64,000 bases of DNA, from contig NZ_JAAALO010000003.1 in NCBI RefSeq assembly GCF_009908295.1, positions 186,001-250,000 on the forward strand. The letters run 5' to 3'. Below are positions 7,527-16,264 of the stretch, in pieces (position 1 is the first letter of the stretch; each line of letters begins with the position of its first letter). Source of the DNA: Micromonospora rubida. GTDB lineage: Bacteria; Actinomycetota; Actinomycetes; Mycobacteriales; Micromonosporaceae. A program made the position numbers and the translations under genes. The notes beneath the pieces are model-generated. The model saw only the letters and a list, made by a program, of their open reading frames with translations, searched no databases and was not told the origin of the DNA.

Positions 7527-8259
7527 GCCCCGTACCCCGGTCGAGGTGGTCGCGCGCGCCGCGCGGGCGGCCGACCTGGCCGACCTCGACGGCGCGGTCA
7601 GCGACTGTTTCGCCTGCCCGCGCCTGGTCGACTGGCGGGAGGAGATCGCCCGGACGAGGCGGGCGGCGTTCCGCGACCAGGAGTACTGGGGACGGCCGGT
7701 GCCGGGCTTCGGCATCCCCGACGCGCGGATCGGCATTCTCGGCCTGGCCCCCGCCGCGCACGGCGGCAACCGCACCGGGCGGATCTTCACCGGGGACCGC
7801 TCCGGCGACGTGCTCTTCGCCGCGCTGCACCGCGCGGGCCTGGCCAACCAGCCGACCAGCGTCGCCGCCGACGACGGTCTGACCCTGCGCGACACCCGGA
7901 TCTTCGCCGCCGTGCGCTGCGCTCCGCCGGACAACAAGCCCACCCCGGCGGAGCGGGACACCTGCGCGCCGTGGCTGCACCGCGAGGTCACGTTGATCAG
8001 GCCCACCCTGCGCGTCGTGGTCGCGCTCGGCGCGTTCGCCTGGGCCGCGTGGTGGCCGGTGCTGCGCGAGGTGTACGGCGTCCGTCCGCCCAGCCCTCGA
8101 CCGGCGTTCGGCCATGGGGCACACTGGTCCGGCACGACCGCACCGGCGCTGCTCGGCTGTTACCACGTCAGCCAGCAGAACACCTTCACCGGGCGGTTGA
8201 CGCCGGGGATGCTGGACGACGTGTTCGCCCGGGCGAAGCAGTTGGCCGGGGTGGACTGA
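7519..8259 (+). CDS. Family 5 uracil-DNA glycosylase (UdgB type)
   Basis: The protein has ~246 residues and removes uracil (and often hypoxanthine or ethenocytosine) from DNA in base-excision repair. The diagnostic motif [23 protein letters not shown] is present: family 5 lacks the usual polar catalytic residue after G-L-A-P. The C-terminal motif [12 protein letters not shown] is also present. Four Cys (CFAC, RCAPP, TCAPW) match the [4Fe-4S] ligands. The start is uncertain: TTG 7519 overlaps the upstream stop by 8 nt and keeps the N-terminal helix, while GTG 7552 is an alternative. Translational coupling to the hydrolase gene is likely. Confidence 0.85.
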   Translation: MAEPRTPVEVVARAARAADLADLDGAVSDCFACPRLVDWREEIARTRRAAFRDQEYWGRPVPGFGIPDARIGILGLAPAAHGGNRTGRIFTGDRSGDVLFAALHRAGLANQPTSVAADDGLTLRDTRIFAAVRCAPPDNKPTPAERDTCAPWLHREVTLIRPTLRVVVALGAFAWAAWWPVLREVYGVRPPSPRPAFGHGAHWSGTTAPALLGCYHVSQQNTFTGRLTPGMLDDVFARAKQLAGVD

Positions 8260-8277
8260 CGGCGTGGGGCGGTGGCG

Positions 8278-9027
8278 ATGGACCTCAGCGTGCTGCGCAG
8301 ATGGTGGCCCGTCGGCGCAGTGACCGCCCTGCTCGCCGTCGCCGCGCTGGCCTCCGGTCACTCGTCCCTCGGTGCCAGCCGCATCCCGCCCGCCGCAGAC
8401 AACATTCCGTACGTGCCGGACTACCCGTCGACGCAGCCGCCGCCCTCGATCCCGGCCGAGCCGCGCGACGCCGGGGAGGCCACCCGCGCCCACATCCCCG
8501 AGTGGCTCGGCACCGTCGCGGTGGTGCTGCTCGGCCTGGCGATCGCCGTTGCCCTCGGCTACCTGACCTGGACCCTGGTCCGGGGGGTGGCCCGCCGCAC
8601 CACCCGGGCGCTGCCGTCCAGCAGGGCCCGGCGCACCGCCGAGGGAACCGCCCGCGAGGTGGTCGCCGCGCTCGACGCCGGCCTGGTCGAGCTGGACGAC
8701 GCCGACGTCGACCCGCGCACCGCCGTGATCGCCTGCTGGGTGCGCCTGGAGGAGGCCGCCGACGCGGCCGGGGTGGCCCGGCGGACCGGGGACACCTCCA
8801 CCGACCTGGTGACCCGGCTGCTGCGCGGCGACCCCGAGGCCGGGATCCCGGCGATCGTCAGCGCCGATGTGCTGGCCGAGTTCGCCCACGTCTACCGCGG
8901 GGCCCGGTACGCCACCCGCCCCGTCGACGGACACACCCGCGACCAGGCCCGGGCCGCGCTGCGCCGGCTGCGCGGCGAGCTGACCGCCGTGGCCGCCGGC
9001 GCACCGGTCGAGGGGGCGTCGGCGTGA
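8278..9027 (+). CDS. DUF4129 membrane protein
   Basis: The protein has ~249 residues with an N-terminal membrane helix, a Pro-rich outer loop, a second helix (VAVVLLGLAIAVALGYLTWTLV) and a C-terminal cytoplasmic DUF4129 domain (CWVRLEEAADAAGV... LAEFAHVYRGARYATRPV). DUF4129 proteins are constant companions of MoxR ATPase and DUF58 genes, as here. ATG 8278 is chosen; GTG 8272 in the same frame is possible. It overlaps the next gene by 4 nt (GTGA), so the five genes to 12583 form a tightly coupled operon. Confidence 0.85.
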   Translation: MDLSVLRRWWPVGAVTALLAVAALASGHSSLGASRIPPAADNIPYVPDYPSTQPPPSIPAEPRDAGEATRAHIPEWLGTVAVVLLGLAIAVALGYLTWTLVRGVARRTTRALPSSRARRTAEGTAREVVAALDAGLVELDDADVDPRTAVIACWVRLEEAADAAGVARRTGDTSTDLVTRLLRGDPEAGIPAIVSADVLAEFAHVYRGARYATRPVDGHTRDQARAALRRLRGELTAVAAGAPVEGASA

Positions 9028-9605
9028 GCGCCAGCATCGAGGACCTGCTCGCCTTCGAGGAGGAGCCGCCGCCGCAGGCCCGGGCCACCGGGGGCGGCCG
9101 GGTCAGGGGCGTGCTGCGGGCCCTCGCGGTCGCCGGGGCGCTCACTGCGGTCGTGGTCGCCGGGCTGCGCACGGTCGGCCTCCAGGTCTCGCTGGCGGTC
9201 GTCGTCGCCGGGGTGGTCGCGCTGCTCGCCGTCCGCCGGGTCACCGCCGCGCTCGCCCCGCCGCCCCCGCCCCGGGTCGGGGCCCGCGCGCCCGCCGGTG
9301 AGGAGGACGGCAACTACCACTGGGCCGCCCGGGACGCGCTGCGCGCCGCGATCAACGGCTGGGAACGGCCGCTGGACTGGTCGTCGGGCCGGCCGGAGCG
9401 GTTCGCCGAGCGGCTCCTGCCCCGCCTCGGCGAGCTGGCCGACGAGCGGCTGCGTCAGCGGCACGGCTTCACCCGCGAGTCCGACCCGGCCCGCGCCCGG
9501 GCCCTGCTCGGGGACCGGCTCTCGACGTTCCTCGACACCCCGTCCCGCCGCACCCCGTCGCCGCGCGACCTCGCGGCGATCGTCGCCGAACTGGAGAAGA
9601 TCTGA
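9024..9605 (+). CDS. Membrane protein of the MoxR operon
   Basis: The protein has 193 residues: an acidic N-terminus, two adjacent membrane helices (ALAVAGALTAVVVAGLRTVGL and SLAVVVAGVVALLAVRRV) and a ~95-residue cytoplasmic domain with conserved-looking WERPLDWSSGRPERFAERLLPRLGELADERLR and a terminal helix. GTG 9024 overlaps the DUF4129 stop, and the stop overlaps the moxR ATG by 1 nt. Equivalent two-helix proteins sit between DUF4129 and moxR in related actinomycetes. It probably acts in the same membrane-associated complex. Confidence 0.8.
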   Translation: MSASIEDLLAFEEEPPPQARATGGGRVRGVLRALAVAGALTAVVVAGLRTVGLQVSLAVVVAGVVALLAVRRVTAALAPPPPPRVGARAPAGEEDGNYHWAARDALRAAINGWERPLDWSSGRPERFAERLLPRLGELADERLRQRHGFTRESDPARARALLGDRLSTFLDTPSRRTPSPRDLAAIVAELEKI

Positions 9606-10612
9606 TGAACGACGTGGACCGCACCCTGCCCACCGTCGAGGTCGGCCGCCTGGCCCGGGCGGTGCTGGACGCGGTCGGCTCGGTCGTGGTCGGCAAGCGG
9701 GAAACCCTGGAACTGGTCCTCGCCGGCATCCTGGCCGGCGGCCACGTGCTGCTGGAGGACCTGCCCGGGCTGGGCAAGACGCTGACCGCCCGCTGCTTCG
9801 CCCAGGCCCTCGGGCTGGACTTCCGCCGTCTCCAGTTCACCCCCGACCTGCTGCCCGCCGACGTCACCGGGTCGTTCCTGTACGACCAGCGCAGCGGCGA
9901 CTTCTCCTTCCGCGCCGGCCCGGTCTTCACCAACCTGCTGCTCGCCGACGAGATCAACCGGACGCCGCCGAAGACCCAGTCGGCGCTGCTGGAGGCCATG
10001 CAGGAGAAGCAGGTCTCCGTGGAGGGCGTCACCTACCGGCTGGACGAGCCGTTCCACGTCCTGGCCACCGCCAACCCGATCGAGTACGAGGGGACGTACC
10101 CGCTGCCGGAGGCGCAGCTCGACCGGTTCCTGCTGCGGGTGTCGTTCGGCTACCCGGACCGGGAGGAGGAGTGGGACGTGCTGCGCCGGCGGATCGCCCG
10201 CCGCCGCGAGGAGGCCGAGATCAAGCCGGTCGTCGACGCCGCCACCCTGCGGGCCATGCAGGCCGCGCTGGAGGACGTGGTGGTGGAGGACTCCATCGGC
10301 CGGTACATCGTGCAGTTGACCGCGGCCACCCGGGAGCACCCGTCGGTGCTGGTCGGGGCGTCTCCGCGCGGCTCGCTGGCGCTGCTGCTGCTGGCCCGCG
10401 CCAGGGCGGTCTTCGCCGGCCGGGACTACGTGGTGCCGGAGGACGTCAAGGAGGTGGCCGCGCCGGCCCTGGCGCACCGGATCACGCTGCGCCCGGAGAT
10501 GTGGCTGCGCCGGGTCGACCCGTCGTTCGTGGTCGGTGAGGTGCTCGACCAGACCCCGGCCCCGGCCAGCGGCGCGCTCCCGAGCTACGCCGCCGGCCGG
10601 CCGGGGCGCTGA
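9605..10612 (+). CDS. MoxR family AAA+ ATPase
   Basis: A 335-residue ATPase of the MoxR/RavA clade. It has Walker A GLGKT (residues ~55-60), Walker B LLLADEINRTPPKTQSALLEAMQEKQV, sensor 1 ATANPIEYEGTYPLPEAQLDRF and an arginine/sensor 2 region in VGASPRGSLALLL. MoxR proteins act as chaperones that help assemble or activate partners with vWA or DUF58 domains at the membrane. The ATG overlaps the upstream stop by 1 nt and the DUF58 partner follows after 5 nt. Confidence 0.95.
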   Translation: MNDVDRTLPTVEVGRLARAVLDAVGSVVVGKRETLELVLAGILAGGHVLLEDLPGLGKTLTARCFAQALGLDFRRLQFTPDLLPADVTGSFLYDQRSGDFSFRAGPVFTNLLLADEINRTPPKTQSALLEAMQEKQVSVEGVTYRLDEPFHVLATANPIEYEGTYPLPEAQLDRFLLRVSFGYPDREEEWDVLRRRIARRREEAEIKPVVDAATLRAMQAALEDVVVEDSIGRYIVQLTAATREHPSVLVGASPRGSLALLLLARARAVFAGRDYVVPEDVKEVAAPALAHRITLRPEMWLRRVDPSFVVGEVLDQTPAPASGALPSYAAGRPGR

Positions 10613-10617
10613 CGGCC

Positions 10618-11985
10618 GTGCCCACCGACGAGGGGCAGCAGCCGGCGGCGGGCTGGGCGCCGACCCGGGCGCTCGGCCGGGCGGTGCTGCTCACCGGCCT
10701 GCTGCTGATCGCCGGGGTGCTGCTCGGCCGGGTCGACCTGGTCGTGCTGGCCGCGCCGTTCGCGCTCGGCACCGCGTACGCGCTGCGTCGCCGGCCGAGC
10801 GCCGGGCCGCAGGTGTGGGTCGCCGCCGACGAGGGGCACCTGGTCGAGGGCGGCGAGTTCACCGGCACGGTTACCGTCGGCAACCCGGACACCGTCGGGT
10901 ACGACGTCGTCGTGGTGCGCACCCGCGTCTCGCCCTGGCTGCTGGTCGAGCGCGCCCAGGTCGGCGGGGCGCGGGTCGACCTGTCCCGCAGCGGGGTGGA
11001 CCGGCCCTTCGTCACCGTCGTGGACACCGGCACCGCCGTCGACCTGGAGCTGACCGGGAAGGCGCGGCGGTGGGGCCGGCACCTCGTCGGCCCGGCCGGT
11101 GCCCGGGTGGCCGCCGCGGGCGGGCTGCTGGTCTCCCGGGCGGCGGTCACCGAGCCGGCCCGGGTGCGGGTGTACCCGAGGACGGAGCCGTTCGAGGCGG
11201 TGGAGGCGATGCCCCGGGCTGCGGGCCTGGTCGGCGCGCACCACTCCCGCCGCCCGGGCGAGGGCGGTGAGCTGGCCGGCGTGCGGGTCTTCGGCCCTGG
11301 CGACCGGCTGCGCCGCATCGACTGGCGGGTCTCGCTGCGGGCCCGGCAGCTGCACGTGGCGGCCACCCTGTCGGACCGGGACGCCGAGGTGGTGGTCCTG
11401 CTGGACGTGCTCGCCGAGGCGGGCCGCTCCGGGGGCGTCGGCGGGGCCGCCTCGGTGCTCGACACCACGGTCCGGGCCGCCGCCGCGATCGGCGAGCACT
11501 ATCTGCACCGGGGCGACCGGGTGGCGATGCTGGAGTACGGGCCGGCCGCCCGCCGGCTGCGCGCCGCCGCCGGCCGCCGGCAGTACCTGACGGTGCTGGA
11601 GTGGCTGCTCGACGTGCGGGCCGAGTCGTCCCCGCACGAGCCGTACGACCAGGTCTTCGGCCCGCAACTGCTCTCCTCGGACGCGCTGGTGGTGGTGCTC
11701 ACCCCACTGCTGGACGAGCGGTCCGCTCAGATGCTCGCCCAGCTGGCCCGGTCCGGGCGGTTCGTGGTGGCCGTGGACACGCTCCCGGCCGACCTCGCTC
11801 CGCCGGGCCGGCAGGGCTGGGCCGAGGTGGCCTTCCGGCTGTGGCGGCTGGACCGGGACACCATGATCGGCCAGCTCCGCGAGCACGGGGTTCCGGTGGT
11901 CCGCTGGGCCGGCGCGGGCAGCCTGGACCAGGTGCTGCGGGACGTGGCCCGGCTCGCCACCGCCCCCCGGGTGGGTGCCCGGTGA
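10618..11985 (+). CDS. DUF58 domain protein, MoxR partner
   Basis: The protein has 455 residues. Two N-terminal membrane helices are followed by an extended beta-rich part (VEGGEFTGTVTVGNPDTVGYDVVVV...) and the DUF58 core GELAGVRVFGPGDRLRRIDWRVSLRARQLHV..., which continues into a vWA-like fold (VVVLLDVLAE, then ...DALVVVLTPLLDE). The MIDAS-like Asp-x-Leu replaces the classical DxSxS. DUF58 proteins are the usual client of MoxR. GTG 10618 starts 5 nt after the moxR stop. Confidence 0.92.
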   Translation: MPTDEGQQPAAGWAPTRALGRAVLLTGLLLIAGVLLGRVDLVVLAAPFALGTAYALRRRPSAGPQVWVAADEGHLVEGGEFTGTVTVGNPDTVGYDVVVVRTRVSPWLLVERAQVGGARVDLSRSGVDRPFVTVVDTGTAVDLELTGKARRWGRHLVGPAGARVAAAGGLLVSRAAVTEPARVRVYPRTEPFEAVEAMPRAAGLVGAHHSRRPGEGGELAGVRVFGPGDRLRRIDWRVSLRARQLHVAATLSDRDAEVVVLLDVLAEAGRSGGVGGAASVLDTTVRAAAAIGEHYLHRGDRVAMLEYGPAARRLRAAAGRRQYLTVLEWLLDVRAESSPHEPYDQVFGPQLLSSDALVVVLTPLLDERSAQMLAQLARSGRFVVAVDTLPADLAPPGRQGWAEVAFRLWRLDRDTMIGQLREHGVPVVRWAGAGSLDQVLRDVARLATAPRVGAR

Positions 11986-12013
11986 CGGCCGCGAGGACGA
12001 GGGGACGGAACCG

Positions 12014-12583
12014 GTGAAACCGGTCGAAGTGGTGATGGAACGGGCCAAAGCCGCGCGCTCGGCGGTCTACCGGGTGAGCCTGGCGCCGCTGCTGGTCCGC
12101 GCCGGGATCTTCGGCATGGTGCTGGCGGGCCTGCTGCTGGCGTACCCGGTGCAGGTCCTCACCGGGCGGCCGCTGGCTGCCCTCGCGGTGGTGGCGCTGC
12201 TGCCGGCGGTCGGGCCGCGCCGGGTCTGGTCGACCTTCGCCGCCCTGGTCACGGTGGGCGGATGGCTGCTGGCCACCGAGGGATACGGCCGGCCGGTCGC
12301 GCTGTGGCGGCTGCTCGCCGTGGCGACGGCGCTCTACCTGGCCCACTCGCTGTGCGCGCTGGCAGCCCTGCTGCCGTACGACGCGGTGGTGGACCCGGAA
12401 CTGATCGTGCGCTGGCTCACCCGGGCCGGCGGGGTGCTGCTCGCCTCGGCCGTGCTCGGGGTGCTCCTGGTCGAGGTGTCGGGCGTCGGCGGGAACCGTG
12501 GCTTCCTCGCCGCGACCGTGGTGGGACTGCTGGTCGCGGTGGCGCTCAGTGCGCTGCTGGGGTGGCTGTTGCGTCGCAGATAG
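12014..12583 (+). CDS. Polytopic membrane protein closing the MoxR operon
   Basis: The protein has 189 residues. Five to six hydrophobic segments follow a basic N-terminus (FGMVLAGLLLAYPV, LAALAVVALLPAVG, WSTFAALVTVGGWLLA, LLAVATALYLAHSLCALAALL, GGVLLASAVLGVLLVEV, FLAATVVGLLVAVALSALLGWLL). GTG 12014 is preferred because GAGGGGA sits 8 nt upstream. An in-frame GTG at 11975 would overlap the DUF58 gene. Such proteins end many actinobacterial MoxR loci. The function is unknown. Confidence 0.78.
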   Translation: MKPVEVVMERAKAARSAVYRVSLAPLLVRAGIFGMVLAGLLLAYPVQVLTGRPLAALAVVALLPAVGPRRVWSTFAALVTVGGWLLATEGYGRPVALWRLLAVATALYLAHSLCALAALLPYDAVVDPELIVRWLTRAGGVLLASAVLGVLLVEVSGVGGNRGFLAATVVGLLVAVALSALLGWLLRRR

Positions 12584-12686
12584 CGGGACGGCGGGGGGAC
12601 GTCGCGCAGCTCACAGGTGTTGTGCTCCGTCACAGAACGGGGTCTCGGGCGGGATTAGCCGAGTCGCCCGGGGAAAGATAGATGAC

Positions 12687-14015
12687 GTGAACCCGAAGCG
12701 GATCCTTGTCGTCGGTGCCGGGCACGTCGGTCTCTACGCCGCCCTGCGTCTGTCGAAGAAGCTCTCCTCAAGTGAGGCGGAGGTCGTCGTCGTCGACCCG
12801 CAGCCCCACATGACCTACCAGCCGTTCCTCCCGGAGGCGGCGGCGGGCAACATCTCCCCCCGGCACTCCGTGGTGCCACTGCGGCGGGCGTTGCGCGGGT
12901 GCAAGGTGATGGCGGGTACGGTCACGCGGATCGAGCACGACCGCAAGGTGGCCACGGTGCAGCCGATCAGCGGCCCGACCACGGAGATCGCCTACGACCA
13001 CGTGATCGTGGCCCCCGGCGCGGTCTCCCGGACGCTGCCGATTCCCGGCCTGCACGAGCACGGCATCGGCTTCAAGACCATCGGCGAGGCCATCTTCCTG
13101 CGCAACCACGTGCTGGACCGGCTCGACGTGGCGGCCGCCACGCCGGATCCGGACGTCCGGCGCAGCGCGCTGACGTTCACCTTTGTCGGCGGCGGGTACG
13201 CGGGCATCGAGGCGCTGGCCGAGATGGAGGACATGGCCCGGGACGCCCTGCGCTACTACCCGGAGCTGAAGCCGGAGGACATGCGCTGGGTGCTGGTCGA
13301 GGCGACCCAGCGGGTGCTGCCCGAGGTCGACCGGGACATGGGCGCCTACACGGTGCAGCAGCTGCTGAAGCGGAACATGGACATCCGGCTGGACACCCGC
13401 CTGGAGTCCTGCGTCGACGGGGTGGTGAAGCTCTCCGACGGTGACAGCTTCCGCTCCGACACGATCGTCTGGACGGCCGGCGTCAAGCCGTCGCCGATGC
13501 TCGACGCGACCGACTTCCCGCGCGACGAGCGCCGCCGGGTCACCTGCCTGCCGACCCTCCAGGTCGTCGACGGCGACCGGGTGGTCGAGGGCGCGTGGAG
13601 CGCCGGCGACTGCGCGGCGGTGCCGGACCTGACCAAGGAGCCGGGTAACTTCTGCTCGCCGAGCGCCCAGCACGCGGTGCGCCAGGCCGCCCGGATGGCC
13701 GACAACATCGCGAACGTGGTCCGCGGGCGCGAGCCGGTGAACTACGCGCACAAGCACGCGGGCAGCGTGGCGAGCCTCGGCCTGTACAAGGGCGTGGCCC
13801 AGGTGTACGGCATCAAGATGACCGGCCTGCCGGCGTGGTTCATGCACCGGACGTACCACATGAGCCGGATCCCGTCGTTCAACCGCAAGATCCGGGTCGT
13901 GGTCGACTGGTCGCTGGCGTTCTTCCTCAAGCGCGAGGTGGTCGCCCTGGGCCAGCTGCACGATCCGCGCGAGGAGTTCGTCGAGGCGTCCCAGCCGGTC
14001 GCCCCCCGCGTTTAG
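12687..14015 (+). CDS. ndh: Type II NADH dehydrogenase (NDH-2)
   Basis: A 442-residue FAD-dependent NADH:quinone oxidoreductase that feeds electrons to menaquinone without pumping protons. The N-terminal dinucleotide motif is RILVVGAGHVGLYAALRL and the second (NADH) motif is FTFVGGGYAGIEALAEM. AGDCAAVPD is the FAD-binding tail motif. The C-terminal ~90 residues carry the amphipathic membrane-binding helices. GTG 12687 has GGGGAAAG ~9 nt upstream. It is a single gene that ends at a strong bidirectional terminator. Confidence 0.92.
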   Translation: MNPKRILVVGAGHVGLYAALRLSKKLSSSEAEVVVVDPQPHMTYQPFLPEAAAGNISPRHSVVPLRRALRGCKVMAGTVTRIEHDRKVATVQPISGPTTEIAYDHVIVAPGAVSRTLPIPGLHEHGIGFKTIGEAIFLRNHVLDRLDVAAATPDPDVRRSALTFTFVGGGYAGIEALAEMEDMARDALRYYPELKPEDMRWVLVEATQRVLPEVDRDMGAYTVQQLLKRNMDIRLDTRLESCVDGVVKLSDGDSFRSDTIVWTAGVKPSPMLDATDFPRDERRRVTCLPTLQVVDGDRVVEGAWSAGDCAAVPDLTKEPGNFCSPSAQHAVRQAARMADNIANVVRGREPVNYAHKHAGSVASLGLYKGVAQVYGIKMTGLPAWFMHRTYHMSRIPSFNRKIRVVVDWSLAFFLKREVVALGQLHDPREEFVEASQPVAPRV

Positions 14016-14022
14016 TAGTCGC

Positions 14023-14062
14023 ACGAAGAAAGCCCCCTCGCCGACGAGGGGGCTTTCTTCGT
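14023..14062. terminator. Bidirectional terminator between ndh and the convergent gene
   Basis: A perfect 18-bp stem (14023-14040 with 14045-14062) closes a CCGA loop. The stem contains GAAGAAAG/CTTTCTTC at its base, which gives a partial U-tract on either strand. It ends both converging transcripts. Confidence 0.95.
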
Positions 14063-14070
14063 CGGGCCGC

Positions 14071-15963
14071 TCAGACCCGCCAGATCCAGGCGTCGGCGAT
14101 CCGGGTGGACGGGCCGTAGAGCTGGTCCAGGACGGCCCGCAGCTCGTCGGCGCGCGGCGTGCCCTCGGCCAGCGCGAAGCAGGACGCGCCCCAGCGGTCG
14201 GCGTCCCGGGCGGCCTGCTGGCGCTCCGCGTCGCCGATCACGGGCCGGCCGCCCTGCTGCGCCACGTCCGTGAGCAGGGCCGACGTGGGCCGCTTCCAGG
14301 TGCCCATGGCGGCCGTGTCGCCGCGGCCGTACGGGCCGATGAAGAAGCCCTCCGGCAGGCCGAAGGCCGCGTCCGCCGCGGTCGCCCAGCGCATCGGCCA
14401 CGGATCCTTCGGGGTGGGCAGCGGCACCGGCACCAGCACCCCGCCGGGCCGGACGCACTCCCGCCAGTGGCCGCCGGTGACGAACTCGGGCAGCGCCGGC
14501 CGCTCGGCGGTGGGCAGCGGCGCCGGCAGGACCGGCAGCAGCGCGATCCCGACCGCCGCCGGGATCAGCCGGCGGTTCGTCCCGGCGTCGCGCAGCGCCC
14601 GGTCCACGGCCAGCACCAGCAGCGTCGCGGTCAACGGCAGCACCCCCAGGGCGAACCGCATCGGCAGCGCGCCGTCGACCACCGGCAGGCCGCCGAGCAG
14701 GGCGTACGGGCCGGGGACGGAGGTCCGGTCGCCGCCGAGGACCACGTCCGGGCCGAGCGAGAGCGCGCCCATCGTCAGCGCCCCCGCCGCGCAGGCGATC
14801 ACCAGCGGACGGCGGCCCAGCCAGATCGCGCACCCGAAGGTGACCACCAGCAGCGGCCAGCCGAGGAAGGCGTTGTACTCCGCCGGCCCGGTGGTGAGGC
14901 GGGCCGCCTCGTCGCTGCCCACCACCGACAGCGGGGAGACGGTCCACCAGCTGCTCAGGTCGGCCGAGAAGTAGTGCGGGCTGAACATTCCGTCCGAGAC
15001 GCCCAGCGGGCCGGCGAACTGGAACCACAGCGGGTACGCCAGCACGAGCAGGGCCAGCCCGGCGGCGAGCAGCATCCCGCCGGCGAAGCCGGGCAGCGCC
15101 CGGCGCAGCAGCGCCCGGTCGGCCAGCGCGTACGCGACGGCCATCACCAGCAGCGTCACCGCGCAGAGGAAGAGCACCTCCTCGCCGACGAAGACCTGGA
15201 CGCTGACGGCGGCGGCCAGGCCGACGGCGGAGGTGAGCATCCGGCGCCGGTCCGGGCCGACCCGGGCCGGTCCCGTCCCGCCCGCGTCGGGCACGTCGCC
15301 CGCCCGGCCCCGGGGGCGGCCGGCCCGGCCCAGCGGGTCGGCGGCGCGCAGCAGCCGGACCACCAGCCAGACGATCACCGGGACCAGCCACTGCGCGGTC
15401 ATGTGCAGGTGACTGTTGGTCTGCGAGATCATCCCCGGGCCGAAGCCGCACAGCCCGGCGCCGAGCGCGGCGGCCAACCGGCGGGCCCCCAGGACCCGGG
15501 TGAAGAGCAGGTGCCAGGCGAGCGCGGTGCCGGCCAGGTTGAGCGCCGCGAGCAGGGCGAAGGTGACCGGCGCGCCGAGCAGCAGGGTCACCGGGGCGAA
15601 GAGCACGCCGAGCGCGATGACCGTGGTGTTGGCCATCAGGTTCACCCCGTCCGGGGCGTTGAGCCGGTCGGTGAGCAGACCGAAGTCGCCGAGCAGGGCG
15701 CGCGAGTCGACGGCCAGGAACCATTCGTACAGGGCCTGGTCCTCCGGGTTGAGCGCCAGGACCCGGCCGGCGGGGTCCGGCCACAGGCCGTGGGTGAGCC
15801 AGACCGCGAGGGCCGCGAAGAGCAGCCCGACGAGCAGGTCCGCCCGGTTTCGGGCGGCGGCGGACCGGAGCCTGGCCCACCGGGAACCGGCCGGAGCAGG
15901 GGCGTCGGTAGGGAGGGCTTGTTCGGGGGCGGCGTCGGGGGCCGTGGGGGCTGCGCTGCTCAC
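14071..15963 (-). CDS. Polytopic membrane protein, GT-C glycosyltransferase-like
   Basis: The protein has 630 residues. An Ala/Pro-rich cytoplasmic head (~1-45) is followed by about 11 membrane helices and a soluble C-terminal outer domain of ~140 residues (from FVTGGHWRECVRPGGVLVPVPLP on). The first outer loop has an acidic motif (NPEDQALYEWFLA), placed like the catalytic acidic residue of GT-C enzymes that use lipid-linked sugars. GTG 15963 has a TAGGGT box 6 nt upstream and no RBS. The assignment to GT-C is inference from topology. An O-mannosyl or arabinosyl-type role in envelope glycans is possible. Confidence 0.6.
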   Translation of the reverse strand: MSSAAPTAPDAAPEQALPTDAPAPAGSRWARLRSAAARNRADLLVGLLFAALAVWLTHGLWPDPAGRVLALNPEDQALYEWFLAVDSRALLGDFGLLTDRLNAPDGVNLMANTTVIALGVLFAPVTLLLGAPVTFALLAALNLAGTALAWHLLFTRVLGARRLAAALGAGLCGFGPGMISQTNSHLHMTAQWLVPVIVWLVVRLLRAADPLGRAGRPRGRAGDVPDAGGTGPARVGPDRRRMLTSAVGLAAAVSVQVFVGEEVLFLCAVTLLVMAVAYALADRALLRRALPGFAGGMLLAAGLALLVLAYPLWFQFAGPLGVSDGMFSPHYFSADLSSWWTVSPLSVVGSDEAARLTTGPAEYNAFLGWPLLVVTFGCAIWLGRRPLVIACAAGALTMGALSLGPDVVLGGDRTSVPGPYALLGGLPVVDGALPMRFALGVLPLTATLLVLAVDRALRDAGTNRRLIPAAVGIALLPVLPAPLPTAERPALPEFVTGGHWRECVRPGGVLVPVPLPTPKDPWPMRWATAADAAFGLPEGFFIGPYGRGDTAAMGTWKRPTSALLTDVAQQGGRPVIGDAERQQAARDADRWGASCFALAEGTPRADELRAVLDQLYGPSTRIADAWIWRV

Positions 15964-15969
15964 GCCCCG

Positions 15970-15975
15970 ACCCTA
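15970..15975 (-). promoter_or_regulatory. -10 box for leaderless GT-C-like gene
   Basis: TAGGGT on the minus strand ends 6 nt before GTG 15963, with no Shine-Dalgarno between them. This is the geometry of leaderless actinobacterial transcripts. Confidence 0.5.
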
Positions 15976-16064
15976 GTGCGGCGGCGGCGACGGGGTACGC
16001 CCGGTCGACGTGGACCCGCTACGGTGACACTGAACCGGCGCGTGTCGACGCGTCGGCGTGGCCC

Positions 16065-16145
16065 GCCCGGGTGGTGGAACGGCAGACACGGCCGCCTTAA
16101 AAGCGGCTGCCGCAAGGCGTGCGGGTTCGACCCCCGCCCCGGGCA
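16065..16145 (+). tRNA. tRNA-Leu (anticodon UAA)
   Basis: The acceptor arm GCCCGGG (16065-16071) pairs with CCCGGGC (16138-16144), followed by discriminator A. The anticodon stem CCGC/GCGG encloses the loop CTTAAAA, giving anticodon TAA. A class II variable arm and the T-arm GCGGG-TTCGACC-CCCGC are present. The 3' CCA is not encoded. UUA is the rarest leucine codon in such GC-rich genomes, and its tRNA is the bldA-type regulator in Streptomyces. Confidence 0.95.
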
Positions 16146-16264
16146 CCCGCCTCTCAGCTTCTTCACAGCTCCTGCCTCGCTCGGTGATCTCCACGGCGTC
16201 GATCGCGGCGTTTACCCTTGAAGGGCACGTTCACGTGCGACGACCCCCTGAGGGAGGCCAGACA

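Noticed and set aside
12768..14024. Long open frame antisense to ndh (over 400 codons)
   Set aside because: In DNA this GC-rich, antisense frames stay open by chance. The sequence is His/Arg/Gly-rich with no folded-protein character, and the sense strand encodes a complete NDH-2.
14467..16221. Long Gln/Arg/Gly-rich plus-strand frame that runs through the tRNA-Leu gene
   Set aside because: It is the mirror image of the GT-C-like gene and crosses a structural RNA gene, so it is not coding.
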